DNA of 53,593 bases from Chitinophagaceae bacterium (GTDB lineage: Bacteria; Bacteroidota; Bacteroidia; Chitinophagales; Chitinophagaceae), in the NCBI GenBank assembly GCA_019747705.1, contig JAIEQM010000029.1, positions 1 to 53,593 on the forward strand, in the 5' to 3' direction. A model generated the notes under the pieces. It was given only the letters and a program-made list of their open reading frames with translations, was not told the DNA's origin and searched no databases. Below, one piece after another: positions 1 to 8,406 of the stretch (position 1 is the stretch's first letter; every line of letters begins with the position of its first letter). Both the position numbers and the translations under genes were made by a program.

Positions 1-346
1 AAAATACAAAACAGCTGATAGTTTATCAGCCTGATTAAATGCAGCAGATTTAATGATTAGAGATTTCTCATTCGGCCATAAGCATCCTGCACAGTTTAGC
101 TTTCAATTGGCCTCATTCGAAATGACGTGAGAGTGTAATAAATTCGCAAACAAACTAAAACAATCGGAGTGCCGTCATGCCGAGGAAGGAGACATCTCTA
201 AAATACAAAACAGCTGATAGTTTATCAGCCTGATTAAATGCAGCAGATTTAATGATTAGAGATTTCTCATTCGGCCGTAAGTTTATAAAAAATTGAAGCG
301 CTTTATGGCTCCGTTCGAAATGACGGCAGCTTCATAAATTGGAATC
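1..346. repeat. Non-coding repeat region, 77-bp direct repeat at 199-bp offset
   Basis: No gene is visible here. Bases 1-77 recur without change at 200-276. Each copy can fold two short hairpins: GCTGATA/TATCAGC (14-20 with 24-30) and ATTAAAT/ATTTAAT (34-40 with 48-54). Both copies end in a TTTCTCATTCGGCC tail. A CGAAATGACG motif follows each copy at about 119 and 317. The text between, with GTCATGCCGAGGAAGG, resembles the short intergenic repeats common in Bacteroidota and the repeat at 47101-47163. The second unit runs up to the cytochrome gene start at 347, so the promoter of that gene must lie in or beside it. Confidence 0.75.
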
Positions 347-1399
347 ATGAAAAAACTCATAACGATATTACTCATTTGCTTTTCTATAGTAACTACTTAT
401 TCTTTCATCATCAAGCAAAAACCCGTATTTGAATTCCACGAACACCTCAGTGGATACAACTTTTTCAAAGGTGAACTAAAAATGCTTCAACCCAATGAGG
501 ACGTACTGCCTTATGATTTAAACACGCCGCTCTTCAGCAGCTATGCAGAAAAGGCAAGATTCATTCAATTGCCAAAAGGAGCAAAAGCTACCTACAATGC
601 TGATTCCATTTTTGATTTACCAATCGGCACAATACTCATCAAAAACTTTTATTACCCTTACGATTTTCGTGATGAAAGCAAAGGCAGAAGAATCATTGAA
701 ACACGTTTGCTGGTGAATCAAACAGACGGCTGGGCTACCTATCAATACATCTGGAACAAAGAACAAACAGAAGCGGTGTTTGAACCCATCGGCGATATTA
801 CTCCTGTTGAATATATTGATGCGAACGGCAAAAAAATTGCATTCAACTACATCATCCCAACTCAGGCACAATGCATGGGCTGTCATAAACAAAGCAATGG
901 ATTGCAACCCATCGGCATCGCTGCACGGCATTTGAATGGTGATTACAATTATACAACCGGCAAACAAAATCAATTGCAATACTGGCAGCAACTGGGAATG
1001 ATTGAATTGCCTGCAACAACCATCCCTGCCAATGCAGTTTGGAATAACGAACAAAGCGGAACATTGGAACAAAGAGCCAGAGCTTATTTGGATATCAACT
1101 GCGGTCATTGTCACAATGCCAAAGGTCCTGGCAGCAGCAGCGGCTTGTTTTTAGATATTCATGAAAAAGATGCAACTCGTTTAGGCATCAACAAAACACC
1201 TGTTGCAGCAGGCAGGGCAACGGGTAATCTTTCATTTGATATTCATCCCGGCAAGCCTGATAAATCGATCATTATTTATCGCATGAAATCAACTGACCCC
1301 GGTATTGCCATGCCGGAAGTTGGAAGAGAGTTGGTGCATAAAGAAGGAATTGAACTTATCAGTCAATGGATAAAAGAGCTGCAGGCTAAGAGTAACTAA
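347..1399 (+). CDS. SO2930-type dihaem c-type cytochrome
   Basis: A 350-residue exported protein with an N-terminal hydrophobic signal segment (about residues 3-22). It has two haem-binding CxxCH motifs, CMGCH near 176 and CGHCH near 252, with a typical cytochrome tail (MPEVGREL) after the second. The arrangement fits the SO2930/HNE_0200 dihaem family, thought to act in periplasmic electron transfer; the partner is unknown. In other genomes the family often sits beside a beta-helix protein, which is not present here. The last codons lie inside a dispersed GA-rich repeat, so the C-terminus AKSN is repeat-derived and is shared with the unrelated CDGSH gene at 13023. Confidence 0.85.
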   Translation: MKKLITILLICFSIVTTYSFIIKQKPVFEFHEHLSGYNFFKGELKMLQPNEDVLPYDLNTPLFSSYAEKARFIQLPKGAKATYNADSIFDLPIGTILIKNFYYPYDFRDESKGRRIIETRLLVNQTDGWATYQYIWNKEQTEAVFEPIGDITPVEYIDANGKKIAFNYIIPTQAQCMGCHKQSNGLQPIGIAARHLNGDYNYTTGKQNQLQYWQQLGMIELPATTIPANAVWNNEQSGTLEQRARAYLDINCGHCHNAKGPGSSSGLFLDIHEKDATRLGINKTPVAAGRATGNLSFDIHPGKPDKSIIIYRMKSTDPGIAMPEVGRELVHKEGIELISQWIKELQAKSN

Positions 1400-1421
1400 G
1401 AGGGAAAGGAGTTAAGGAGGG
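1385..1421 (+). repeat. GA-rich gene-end repeat, copy 1
   Basis: The sequence GCTAAGAGTAACTAAGAGGG followed by AAAGGAG contains the stop codon of the cytochrome gene (1397-1399). Related copies are at 1947-2058 (minus, tandem), 13302-13337 (plus) and 13404-13443 (minus), each at the end of a gene and on that gene's strand. Confidence 0.8.
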
Positions 1422-1476
1422 CTTATCAATATTCTGCGTTTACTTTGTGCTTTATACTGGTTGATGATAGAAATGA

Positions 1477-1869
1477 TTACAACTCTTCCCGTCCTTTGTT
1501 ATTAAACACACGATGAATACCCTCACGCATCAACGGCACTTTAAAATTCAAAATCATGCCATGCTTTAATTCCATAAGTGAGAGGTGTGTTTGCATTTGA
1601 TTAAAGTAAACCGTTGGCAAAGGGAAAACAGATTTTATTTCTGTTATCAGTTTGTCATCAATAAGCAAATCAAGTTTGTAAGCATTTTTTATATGCAGTT
1701 CATCATATTCAATAGGCATTAACTGCTGCCGGAGTACTTTGATGCCAAGTTTTGTTAATTCATAATACAAAATCTCTTCATACACCCTCTCAAAGCAACC
1801 AGGTCCAATACGTTTGTGAATTTTTATACAGAGATTGATGACCAATTCAGTTAGCTCATTGATTGGCAT
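1477..1869 (-). CDS. GxxExxY family protein
   Basis: A 130-residue soluble protein with the family signature GCFERVY (G-x-x-E-x-x-Y) near residue 24, a central LDLLIDDKLITEIKS stretch and an ILNFKVPLM segment near the end. The middle looks like a PD-(D/E)xK nuclease-like core (D..E-x-K in DLLIDD / EIK), which is an inference from the known family fold. These proteins are common in Bacteroidota and often act as solitary accessory genes. Their function is not established. It stands alone between two plus/minus gene ends rich in repeats. Confidence 0.85.
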   Translation of the reverse strand: MPINELTELVINLCIKIHKRIGPGCFERVYEEILYYELTKLGIKVLRQQLMPIEYDELHIKNAYKLDLLIDDKLITEIKSVFPLPTVYFNQMQTHLSLMELKHGMILNFKVPLMREGIHRVFNNKGREEL

Positions 1870-1946
1870 ATACAGTTTTTTGTTTCACCCAAAATACAAT
1901 GCCCCCAACAAATATGCAAGCCCAAAGCTTAGTAAATCCTCTTTAA

Positions 1947-2058
1947 CTCCTTTCCCTCTTAGTTCCTCTTAGCCCTGCTTTTCTCTTTTCCTCCTTTCCC
2001 TCTTAGTTCCTCTTAGCCCTGCTTTTCTCTTTTCCTCCTTTCCCTCTTAGTTACTCCT
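1947..2058 (-). repeat. GA-rich gene-end repeat, tandem copies with 44-bp period
   Basis: The motif TTTCCCTCTT recurs at 1951, 1995 and 2039, a period of exactly 44 bp. Read on the minus strand it follows the stop codon of the aldo/keto reductase (2062-2064) after a few bases. It matches the GA-rich repeats at 1385 and 13302, with core AACTAAGAGGGAAAGGAG. Confidence 0.85.
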
Positions 2059-2061
2059 GGC

Positions 2062-3051
2062 TCAGTATTCCGCCAATCTCGGCTTCGTTCCAAACACTTC
2101 ATCAATCTTCACCATCACTTCATCATTCAACATTGGCAACACATCCAATGCTTTTAAATTTTCAGTAAGCTGTTCTTTTTTTGTAGCGCCAAGTATAGCA
2201 GTTGATACATTTGGATTTTTTATACACCATGCAATACTCAATGCAGCCATACTTACACCCAACTCATCCGCAATTGTTTGATAAACACGAACCTTATTCA
2301 ACTTGTCTTCCACAAATGTCCGGTCTTTCAACCACTCAAAACCAGGAATAGCGAGACGTGTTCCTTCAGGTATGCCGTTGTTGTATTTACCAGTAAGCAA
2401 TCCACTTGCCAGCGGGCTCCAGATGGTTGTACCAAGCCCAACATTTTTAAACACTTCTAAATATTCATTCTCCAGTTTATGCCTGTTGAAAATATTGTAC
2501 TCCGGTTGTTCCATTGTTGGGCCAATTAAACGATACGCTTGTGCCACACTGTGCGCTTCCATAATTTCAACACCACTCCACTCACTGGTGCCCCAGTACA
2601 AAATTTTTCCCTGCTGAATGAGTGTGTTCATCGTAAACACCACTTCTTCAATGGGTGTATTTTTATCCGGACGGTGACAGAAATATAAATCCAGGTAATC
2701 AACCTGCAGGCGTTTCATTGCTTCGTGGCAGGCTTCGGTTAAATGTTTACGGCTTAAACCTGTTTGATTGGGTTTGTTTTCTTTTCCCCTCCATCCAAAA
2801 AATGCTTTCGAAGAAACAACATAGGATGTTCTGTCCCAGTTTTTCTTACTCAGCACACGGCCCATCATTTCTTCACTCTTGCCCAGTGCATACACTTCAG
2901 CATTATCAAAAAAGTTGATGCCGTTATCATACGCAATGCCCATCAGTTCATCTGCAATGCTGTCATCAATCTGTTTTTGAAAAGTTACCCAGCTTCCGAA
3001 AGAAAGTACACTGAGTTGCAGGCCGCTGCGGCCAAGTCTTCTGTATTCCAT
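2062..3051 (-). CDS. Aldo/keto reductase, Kv-channel beta-subunit-like
   Basis: A 329-residue NADPH-dependent aldo/keto reductase with a TIM-barrel fold. The catalytic tetrad is readable: D49 and Y54 in FFDNAEVY, K82 in SSKAFFG and H126 in FCHRPD. The GTSEWSG motif and the IAWCIKNPNVSTAILGAT end place it near the AKR6 (Kv-beta, YghZ) branch, which reduces aldehydes or ketones in the cytoplasm. Substrate cannot be told. It is a single gene, with its 3' end abutting the tandem GA-rich repeat. Confidence 0.93.
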   Translation of the reverse strand: MEYRRLGRSGLQLSVLSFGSWVTFQKQIDDSIADELMGIAYDNGINFFDNAEVYALGKSEEMMGRVLSKKNWDRTSYVVSSKAFFGWRGKENKPNQTGLSRKHLTEACHEAMKRLQVDYLDLYFCHRPDKNTPIEEVVFTMNTLIQQGKILYWGTSEWSGVEIMEAHSVAQAYRLIGPTMEQPEYNIFNRHKLENEYLEVFKNVGLGTTIWSPLASGLLTGKYNNGIPEGTRLAIPGFEWLKDRTFVEDKLNKVRVYQTIADELGVSMAALSIAWCIKNPNVSTAILGATKKEQLTENLKALDVLPMLNDEVMVKIDEVFGTKPRLAEY

Positions 3052-3283
3052 GTATTAAGATATTAAATTAATAAAGTATAAATTTTGTGTTGGTAATAAG
3101 CATTAAAAAACAAGAATCATTAAACATGCTTATCTTAAAAGATTTTTTTAAAAGAAGCACAAAGTACACAACGGGCACAACGATTTGAATAGCACCAACA
3201 TTTCTTTATGTTTCATTTTAAATCTTGAGATGGGTTGCACTTAAGCAACTAATGGCTAACAACTACCTGCTATCGGCTCAGCG

Positions 3284-3844
3284 CTAATTCCCTGCAAATT
3301 TAGAGGCGCCCACCAAAAGCACGGCTGTTACAGAGTCAATCTTAAAGTTTTTTAACTGCTCATCGCTTTCAAATCCTTTTCCAAAAATGGTTTTTGTTTT
3401 CTGCCGTATCTCCACATCTGCATTGGTAAACAGTTTATGAAGTGTTTGTTCCCAAAACAATTCTTTTGTTTTGAGGGTATCGCCATTTAAACGTATCACC
3501 ACCACACTATCCGTTAATATTACACGGCTTTGCTGTTCGTAGTAGTACCCTTTCTTTGCATCCAGGTAACTTTCTATTTGCAGGCTGTCATTGTAAAAAT
3601 CTACATGAAGCGTATTGGGGAATTCAACCCTGGGCACACTATCATAAAAACGAAGCATGTAGGGCGATGTAAGTTTGGCCTTTACCATGCCTGCCTGGCT
3701 AAGGTAGCTCTGCACTTTCTGCACTTCATCCACCGTTAATTTTTTGCGCTGTAAATCCTGTATTTGTTTATAATCATTTTCACAGGAAGTAAAAAGCACT
3801 CCTGTAAGAATCATCAAATAAAAAATACGTTTTGCATTAATCAT
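3284..3844 (-). CDS. lptC: LPS export protein LptC (lipoprotein form)
   Basis: The reading frame opens at 3943, but the start at 3844 fits best. From there the protein begins MINAKRIFYLMILTGVL with lipobox LFTSC, typical of Bacteroidota LptC. The next 160 residues are beta-rich and match the LptC/LptA fold (VEFPNTLHVDFYNDS, LNGDTLKTKELFWEQ), which binds LPS between the LptB2FG transporter and the periplasmic bridge. The ATG overlaps the stop of the upstream outer-membrane gene by 8 bp (ATGATTAA), showing translational coupling. It is the last gene of the minus-strand envelope operon. Confidence 0.88.
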   Translation of the reverse strand: MINAKRIFYLMILTGVLFTSCENDYKQIQDLQRKKLTVDEVQKVQSYLSQAGMVKAKLTSPYMLRFYDSVPRVEFPNTLHVDFYNDSLQIESYLDAKKGYYYEQQSRVILTDSVVVIRLNGDTLKTKELFWEQTLHKLFTNADVEIRQKTKTIFGKGFESDEQLKNFKIDSVTAVLLVGASKFAGN

Positions 3845-5174
3845 ACTTGCGTTTAATGAACCAGATATCCGAAAGTGAAAAACCAACAGAGAGGCGGAAA
3901 TAATTTTCACGGAGCAATGATGCGTTATTACCACGCTGTCCAAACTCCAGGGCCATGTTTACAATATTGCTGCGGTTAATCTCAGCATAAGAATATTTTT
4001 TAATAGGAAGTCCCGCACCAATTGAAACACCAAAGCTGTTCATGTTACCGTTAATGGTATAAGGTTCTTTTGCAAAATTGAAACCTGCACGGTACATCAC
4101 ACTGCTCCAATAACCTTTCTTAATGTCGCCGGTAATATCCGGTATATACTGGGCGCCTGCTTTTACCTGCCAGGAATTTTGCAAAGCGTCTGCTGCGCCG
4201 TAATAACGGTAAGAGGCCCAGTTATACATTACCACATCGGCGCCCAGCATGAGTTTGCTTTTGTTTTGAACATCATACAAAAAACCAAAACCATAATAAG
4301 AAGGGTATTCAATTTTGCCTTTGATGTTTTTGGTTTCAGATACAGAATCGAGGCGGGCGATACCGCCGGAAGCCAATGGAAAATAGCTTTCATATTTTTC
4401 CTCTCTAGTGGCATTCATTACTGTTTGCATACTGCCGTAGCCGCCAAGTGTTAAACTGGTTTTTTTATTGAGAACAAAACGGTATTGCAGGCCCAGTTCT
4501 GCAAACACACCACCAAAATTGTTTTTAATTTCTTTGATGGCGGGTGTATACCGGTTTGGCACTGTATCATTAAACAACTCCACTTTGGTGGAATAATCTT
4601 TTGAGCCGAAACGGTAACCCGTATTAAAACCCACACTAAAATTTTTAATACCAAACCCCATTCCCATAAAAGCCTGGTAAGTGCCACCGCTCCCTTCAAA
4701 CGTGCGGATAATACTGTCGTTGAGTGAAAAGCGGGAGCCGCTGGTTATGTTATAACTTACTTTGGTGAGTGGCTTTAAACCAAATACCAAACCCCATGTT
4801 GTTTTTGATTTTTGCGGTTTAATTTGAAAACCTGCTGCCAAATAAGGAATGATGGCGTTGGAAGAGGAATACTTGCCGCCGGTATTATTGCGGAGGGTAC
4901 GGTTATTAATATCCAGGCCCACATCAAAAATTGCCCGCTGCATACCAAAGTTTTGATAGGAAGCCGGGTTTACAAAGTTGATGGTTTGAAAATCGCCATA
5001 AGCTGCTGATAAGCCGCCCATGCCACGGTTGGTAATATTAGACGAAGGCACCAAATCGCCCAAACCATAACGGCTGAAGGGCGAATTATCCTGGGCTAAT
5101 ACGTTGATACTGATGACGATTGACAGAATGAAACTACCAATTACACGACTACCTGTTATACACGCTGATTGCAT
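3837..5174 (-). CDS. Outer-membrane beta-barrel protein
   Basis: A 445-residue protein with a signal peptide (residues about 10-27, cleavage after VLA). The mature N-terminus QDNSPFSRYGLGDL is followed by GMGGLSAAYGDF and many alternating beta-strand segments. It resembles the FadL/PorV-like barrels that sit between coaX and lptC in many Bacteroidota. The role may be envelope biogenesis or transport (inference from place). The proposed start overlaps the end of coaX by 26 bp; no alternative start before the signal peptide is better. Confidence 0.8.
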   Translation of the reverse strand: MQSACITGSRVIGSFILSIVISINVLAQDNSPFSRYGLGDLVPSSNITNRGMGGLSAAYGDFQTINFVNPASYQNFGMQRAIFDVGLDINNRTLRNNTGGKYSSSNAIIPYLAAGFQIKPQKSKTTWGLVFGLKPLTKVSYNITSGSRFSLNDSIIRTFEGSGGTYQAFMGMGFGIKNFSVGFNTGYRFGSKDYSTKVELFNDTVPNRYTPAIKEIKNNFGGVFAELGLQYRFVLNKKTSLTLGGYGSMQTVMNATREEKYESYFPLASGGIARLDSVSETKNIKGKIEYPSYYGFGFLYDVQNKSKLMLGADVVMYNWASYRYYGAADALQNSWQVKAGAQYIPDITGDIKKGYWSSVMYRAGFNFAKEPYTINGNMNSFGVSIGAGLPIKKYSYAEINRSNIVNMALEFGQRGNNASLLRENYFRLSVGFSLSDIWFIKRKYD

Positions 5175-5874
5175 AAAGACCTTTAAAAATTAGTTGAGGG
5201 TCTGCAAATATCTGGTTTTTGAGCAAGGGGGCAAAATGAACCGTATCCCCCCCGGTTAACAGCACGTTAAAGTTCCCGAACTTGTTACGGTACGCATCAA
5301 TAATACCATCAATTTCCTTGGCCATTCCCCAGGCCGACCCGCTCAGTAAATTGGTTTTGGTATCATAACCAATCAGCGGAAAATTCCATTCCATATTTAC
5401 CAGGGGTAGTTTAGCTGTGAGTGCATGCATGCTCTGCAAACGCATTTGCAAACCCGGTGAAATACTGCCACCCAGAAATTCATTTTTAACATTGATGAAA
5501 TTATAAGTGATGCAGGTACCCAGTGCAATAGCTAAATTATTTTGGTGCGGAAACAAATAGGTTGCGGCTGCACAGAGGGCCAGCCTGTCTGCGCCAATCG
5601 TTTCCGGTTTGCCCACGGGTGTGGTAAAAGGCAATTTGGTATGATGGCTGAGTTTATGAAAATGCGTATGATGTTGTAAAACGTCTTCAACAATGGGTTG
5701 ATGATTTACAACAGATGATAAAATGGTAAAAGATGGTTGATATTTCTGCAGCAGTTCCTGCAGGGTACTGCTGCTATCATCATTTAATACGATGATTTCC
5801 TGCAACTGGTCTTCATGAAACACAGCAGCTTTATAACGTGTATTGCCAAAATCAAAACAGATGGTGATGGACAT
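5149..5874 (-). CDS. coaX: Type III pantothenate kinase
   Basis: Phosphorylates pantothenate, the first step of coenzyme A synthesis. Taking the start at 5874, the protein is 241 residues and begins MSITICFDFGNTRYK, with the phosphate-binding DxGNT motif right at the N-terminus as in CoaX enzymes. Other family motifs are IGADRLA, GTCITYNF and GGSISPG. The frame extends 27 bases further to 5901, which would overlap the LON-domain gene by 11 bp; the shorter form fits the family. Part of the envelope operon. Confidence 0.92.
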   Translation of the reverse strand: MSITICFDFGNTRYKAAVFHEDQLQEIIVLNDDSSSTLQELLQKYQPSFTILSSVVNHQPIVEDVLQHHTHFHKLSHHTKLPFTTPVGKPETIGADRLALCAAATYLFPHQNNLAIALGTCITYNFINVKNEFLGGSISPGLQMRLQSMHALTAKLPLVNMEWNFPLIGYDTKTNLLSGSAWGMAKEIDGIIDAYRNKFGNFNVLLTGGDTVHFAPLLKNQIFADPQLIFKGLYAISVYNR

Positions 5875-5890
5875 GCGTGCAAGGTATTCA

Positions 5891-6532
5891 TTACTCATCA
5901 AACTGAAACCCCTGCAAATTTTTAAAATGCCCGTTGAGTTTTATTTTTTCTTTTAAGGCTTCCATTTCTGAAAGCAGGGGCACTACTTTGCCCAGGTGCC
6001 GTTTTAAATATTCCAGCCGCTGTGCTTCCCGAAACAAACCCAGCAGTTCATATTCTTCCTGCAGGTTCAGCCCTATGTGGTGTGCCACATCAAATGCTTT
6101 TAATTCTTCTTCCGGTTTTTTAAAATCCTTGCTTACTTCTAAAAGCTTATGCAGTTCTTTTATACCTGTTACCACTTTCTGCATCAGCAGGCGGCTGCCA
6201 TCATCTGTATCATCCGGGTAAGAAACAATGGCGCCGCTGTACAGCTTATCCGGAACTTCCTTAATCACTTCCAGTATGCGGAACACTTTTACACCTTTGG
6301 TGGTAATATCCATCTTACCATCTTCATAGGTTTTTTTAATTTCTCTGATTTCCACCAGGGTGCCCAGTTCCTGCACGCTGTTTTCAATAACCGCTGGTAT
6401 CCCAAATGGTTTTTTGAGTTCAAAACATTCCCCTATTAATTGTTTATACCTTGGTTCAAAAATATGCAGGTTGAGATTTTCACCGGGAAATACCACAACA
6501 GAAAGCGGAAAGATGGGAATAAAATTGGTCAT
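5891..6532 (-). CDS. LON peptidase substrate-binding domain protein
   Basis: A 213-residue protein made of the Lon N-terminal (PUA-like) domain only: MTNFIPIFPLSVVVFPGENL, then LHIFEPRYKQLI, followed by a helical C-terminal half. It lacks the AAA+ ATPase and the serine-lysine protease parts of Lon. Such stand-alone proteins are widespread and may bind substrate or regulate proteolysis; the exact role is unknown. An alternative start six codons upstream (6550) is equally possible. It lies between a glycosyltransferase and coaX in one operon. Confidence 0.88.
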   Translation of the reverse strand: MTNFIPIFPLSVVVFPGENLNLHIFEPRYKQLIGECFELKKPFGIPAVIENSVQELGTLVEIREIKKTYEDGKMDITTKGVKVFRILEVIKEVPDKLYSGAIVSYPDDTDDGSRLLMQKVVTGIKELHKLLEVSKDFKKPEEELKAFDVAHHIGLNLQEEYELLGLFREAQRLEYLKRHLGKVVPLLSEMEALKEKIKLNGHFKNLQGFQFDE

Positions 6533-6568
6533 GATGGATTGCAGGTTCAAATTAAAGAAAAAATTGAT

Positions 6569-7324
6569 TCACTTCCTGCGGCTTAGCTTCACCAGCGTAT
6601 AATATTTTAAATAGGTGTACCATGCATTCATTTTGGCTACCTGCCAGCCGGCTTTACCATCAAGAAACCCGAGTTTAAAAAAATAATTGATGATAAAATT
6701 TAAAGCCGGTGAAAGATATTGCTTATACCATCCGCCTGTTTTTCCCTGTGCAAAATATTTTTCACCGCCCTGCAGGCCATAAGCCCGCATCTTTTGTTCA
6801 AACTCCTGCATGTTCTGCATGCTTTTATGCAAAATAAAACCGGGAAGATTGGTTATGGTAAACGTTTCATCATACTGCAATTGTTCATGCACGGGTGCAT
6901 CATTCCATTTTACAGTTGTGCGGTTAAACAAACGGATATGTTCATCACGCCCCCACTCTCCAAAACGCACCCATACATCACCCAAAAAAGCTTTGAACCT
7001 CATATTAAAAACTTCTTTATTGTTATTCAATGGCAGTTGCAGTAAAGCATTTTTCAATTGTTCGTCCGGTATTTCATCAGCATCCAGTTGCAAAATCCAA
7101 TCATATTTTGCATAAGTGTTTGCTTTGTTTTTGGTGGGGCCAAAGCCCTGCCAGGGCTCTTCCACTACTTTTACACCCATTGACTGTGCCACTGCAATAG
7201 TATCATCATTACTGCCCGTATCACATATCACAATATCATCCGTAACAGATTGCACCGCTTTAATGATTTGCGGCAACATATGCGCTTCATTTTTTACAAT
7301 TATTACAATAGAAAGCTGCTGCAT
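6569..7324 (-). CDS. Family 2 glycosyltransferase, WaaE/KdtX-like
   Basis: A 251-residue inverting GT-A glycosyltransferase. It has the N-terminal LSIVIIVKNEAHML, the CDTGSNDDT motif, KNKAN, and the metal-binding LQLDADE near residue 80. Similar proteins (WaaE/KdtX) add a hexose to the inner core of lipopolysaccharide or act on related glycans at the cytoplasmic face. It is the first gene of the operon with coaX, the outer-membrane protein and lptC, which supports a role in LPS making. Confidence 0.88.
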   Translation of the reverse strand: MQQLSIVIIVKNEAHMLPQIIKAVQSVTDDIVICDTGSNDDTIAVAQSMGVKVVEEPWQGFGPTKNKANTYAKYDWILQLDADEIPDEQLKNALLQLPLNNNKEVFNMRFKAFLGDVWVRFGEWGRDEHIRLFNRTTVKWNDAPVHEQLQYDETFTITNLPGFILHKSMQNMQEFEQKMRAYGLQGGEKYFAQGKTGGWYKQYLSPALNFIINYFFKLGFLDGKAGWQVAKMNAWYTYLKYYTLVKLSRRK

Positions 7325-7476
7325 AAACGGTTGTACAAATAAAACGGAAAGATAATATCAATATCATGTATGGCAAATTCCGTTTTGTTACGTTTACTAA
7401 AATAAGTGTACGGGTACATCATTGCAGGTGATGTAAAAAACACAAGCTGTTTTCTTCTGTTCTAAATTATTTCATT

Positions 7477-7484
7477 TAGGTTTG
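7477..7484 (+). promoter_or_regulatory. Candidate -7 promoter box of meaB
   Basis: TAGGTTTG matches the Bacteroidota -7 consensus TAnnTTTG. It ends only 4 bases before the meaB ATG at 7489, which would give a leaderless or nearly leaderless mRNA. No clear -33 TTTG is seen at the right distance. Confidence 0.4.
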
Positions 7485-7488
7485 TTGT

Positions 7489-8385
7489 ATGTGGCAGGAG
7501 CTGTACCAACGTTTGCAAACAGGCGATATTAAAAGTTTGGCCCGCTGTATTTCATTGATTGAAAATGAAGTGCCGGGGTATGAAGAACTGCTGCAATCAC
7601 TGCCCCTCTCTTCTGTTCCTGTAATTGGTATTACGGGCCCGCCCGGCGCCGGAAAAAGTACATTGGTGGATGCATTGATTGAAGCGCTGGTAAAACATGA
7701 AAAAAAAGTAGCAGTGCTTTGTGTGGATCCTTCCTCACCTTTTAACCTGGGTGCATTACTGGGCGACAGGATACGGATGAGTGAATGGTACAATCATCCC
7801 AATGTATTTATCCGATCATTGGCCACACGTGGTTCATTGGGCGGATTGCATCCCAAAATTTTAGAGATCACCGATGTGTGCAAAGCAGCGCCATTTGATT
7901 ATGTAATTGTGGAAACAGTGGGTGTGGGGCAGAGTGAAATTGAAATTGCAGGGCTTGCCGATGCAACAGTTGTAGTGATGGTGCCGGAGGCAGGTGATGA
8001 AGTACAAACCATGAAAGCAGGTTTGATGGAAATTGCAGATGTATTTGTGGTGAATAAAGCCGACCGGCCGGATGCAGATTTGTTTGTAAGAAATTTACGG
8101 TTGATGCTGGCGCCGTCTTTTAAAGAAGAACGTTTTGAAATTGCTGTTGTAAAAACGGTAGCTACTGAAAAAAAAGGCATTGAAGAATTATGGCAGAAGA
8201 TGGATGCACACTTGCACAGCGGTCATTACAACAAACGTAAAAGCTGGTTGCTGGCAGAAAAAGCATGGCAGTTGCTCGTGAAAAAAAGAATGCAGGGCTT
8301 TGATAAAGTTGCTTTGCAAAAAAACATAGAGCAGCAAATGGAACAGCAAAATTTTAATCTTTACAATTTTGTGGCAACACTTTAA
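7489..8385 (+). CDS. meaB: MeaB/ArgK GTPase, methylmalonyl-CoA mutase chaperone
   Basis: A 298-residue G3E-family GTPase that guards and reactivates the B12-dependent methylmalonyl-CoA mutase. Walker A is GPPGAGKST at 50-58; CVDPSSPF, the switch region ETVGVGQSE and the NKAD guanine-recognition motif follow, with a helical C-terminal dimerisation arm. The mutase genes themselves are not in this window. Preceded by a TAGGTTTG box directly in front of the start. Confidence 0.95.
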   Translation: MWQELYQRLQTGDIKSLARCISLIENEVPGYEELLQSLPLSSVPVIGITGPPGAGKSTLVDALIEALVKHEKKVAVLCVDPSSPFNLGALLGDRIRMSEWYNHPNVFIRSLATRGSLGGLHPKILEITDVCKAAPFDYVIVETVGVGQSEIEIAGLADATVVVMVPEAGDEVQTMKAGLMEIADVFVVNKADRPDADLFVRNLRLMLAPSFKEERFEIAVVKTVATEKKGIEELWQKMDAHLHSGHYNKRKSWLLAEKAWQLLVKKRMQGFDKVALQKNIEQQMEQQNFNLYNFVATL

Positions 8386-8406
8386 TAAAATTACTATTGA
8401 CTCTTT

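Noticed and set aside
1..276. Direct repeats as attachment sites of an integrated element
   Set aside because: They are only 199 bp apart with no integrase or cargo between them.
617..1114. Minus-strand open frame opposite the cytochrome
   Set aside because: It lies wholly inside the gene with two haem motifs on the plus strand and has no recognisable motif.
1947..2058. CRISPR-like periodic repeats
   Set aside because: The 44-bp units are directly joined with no variable spacers and no cas genes are present.
7476..7793. Minus-strand open frame opposite meaB
   Set aside because: It is a shadow of the GTPase gene, which has all its motifs on the plus strand.
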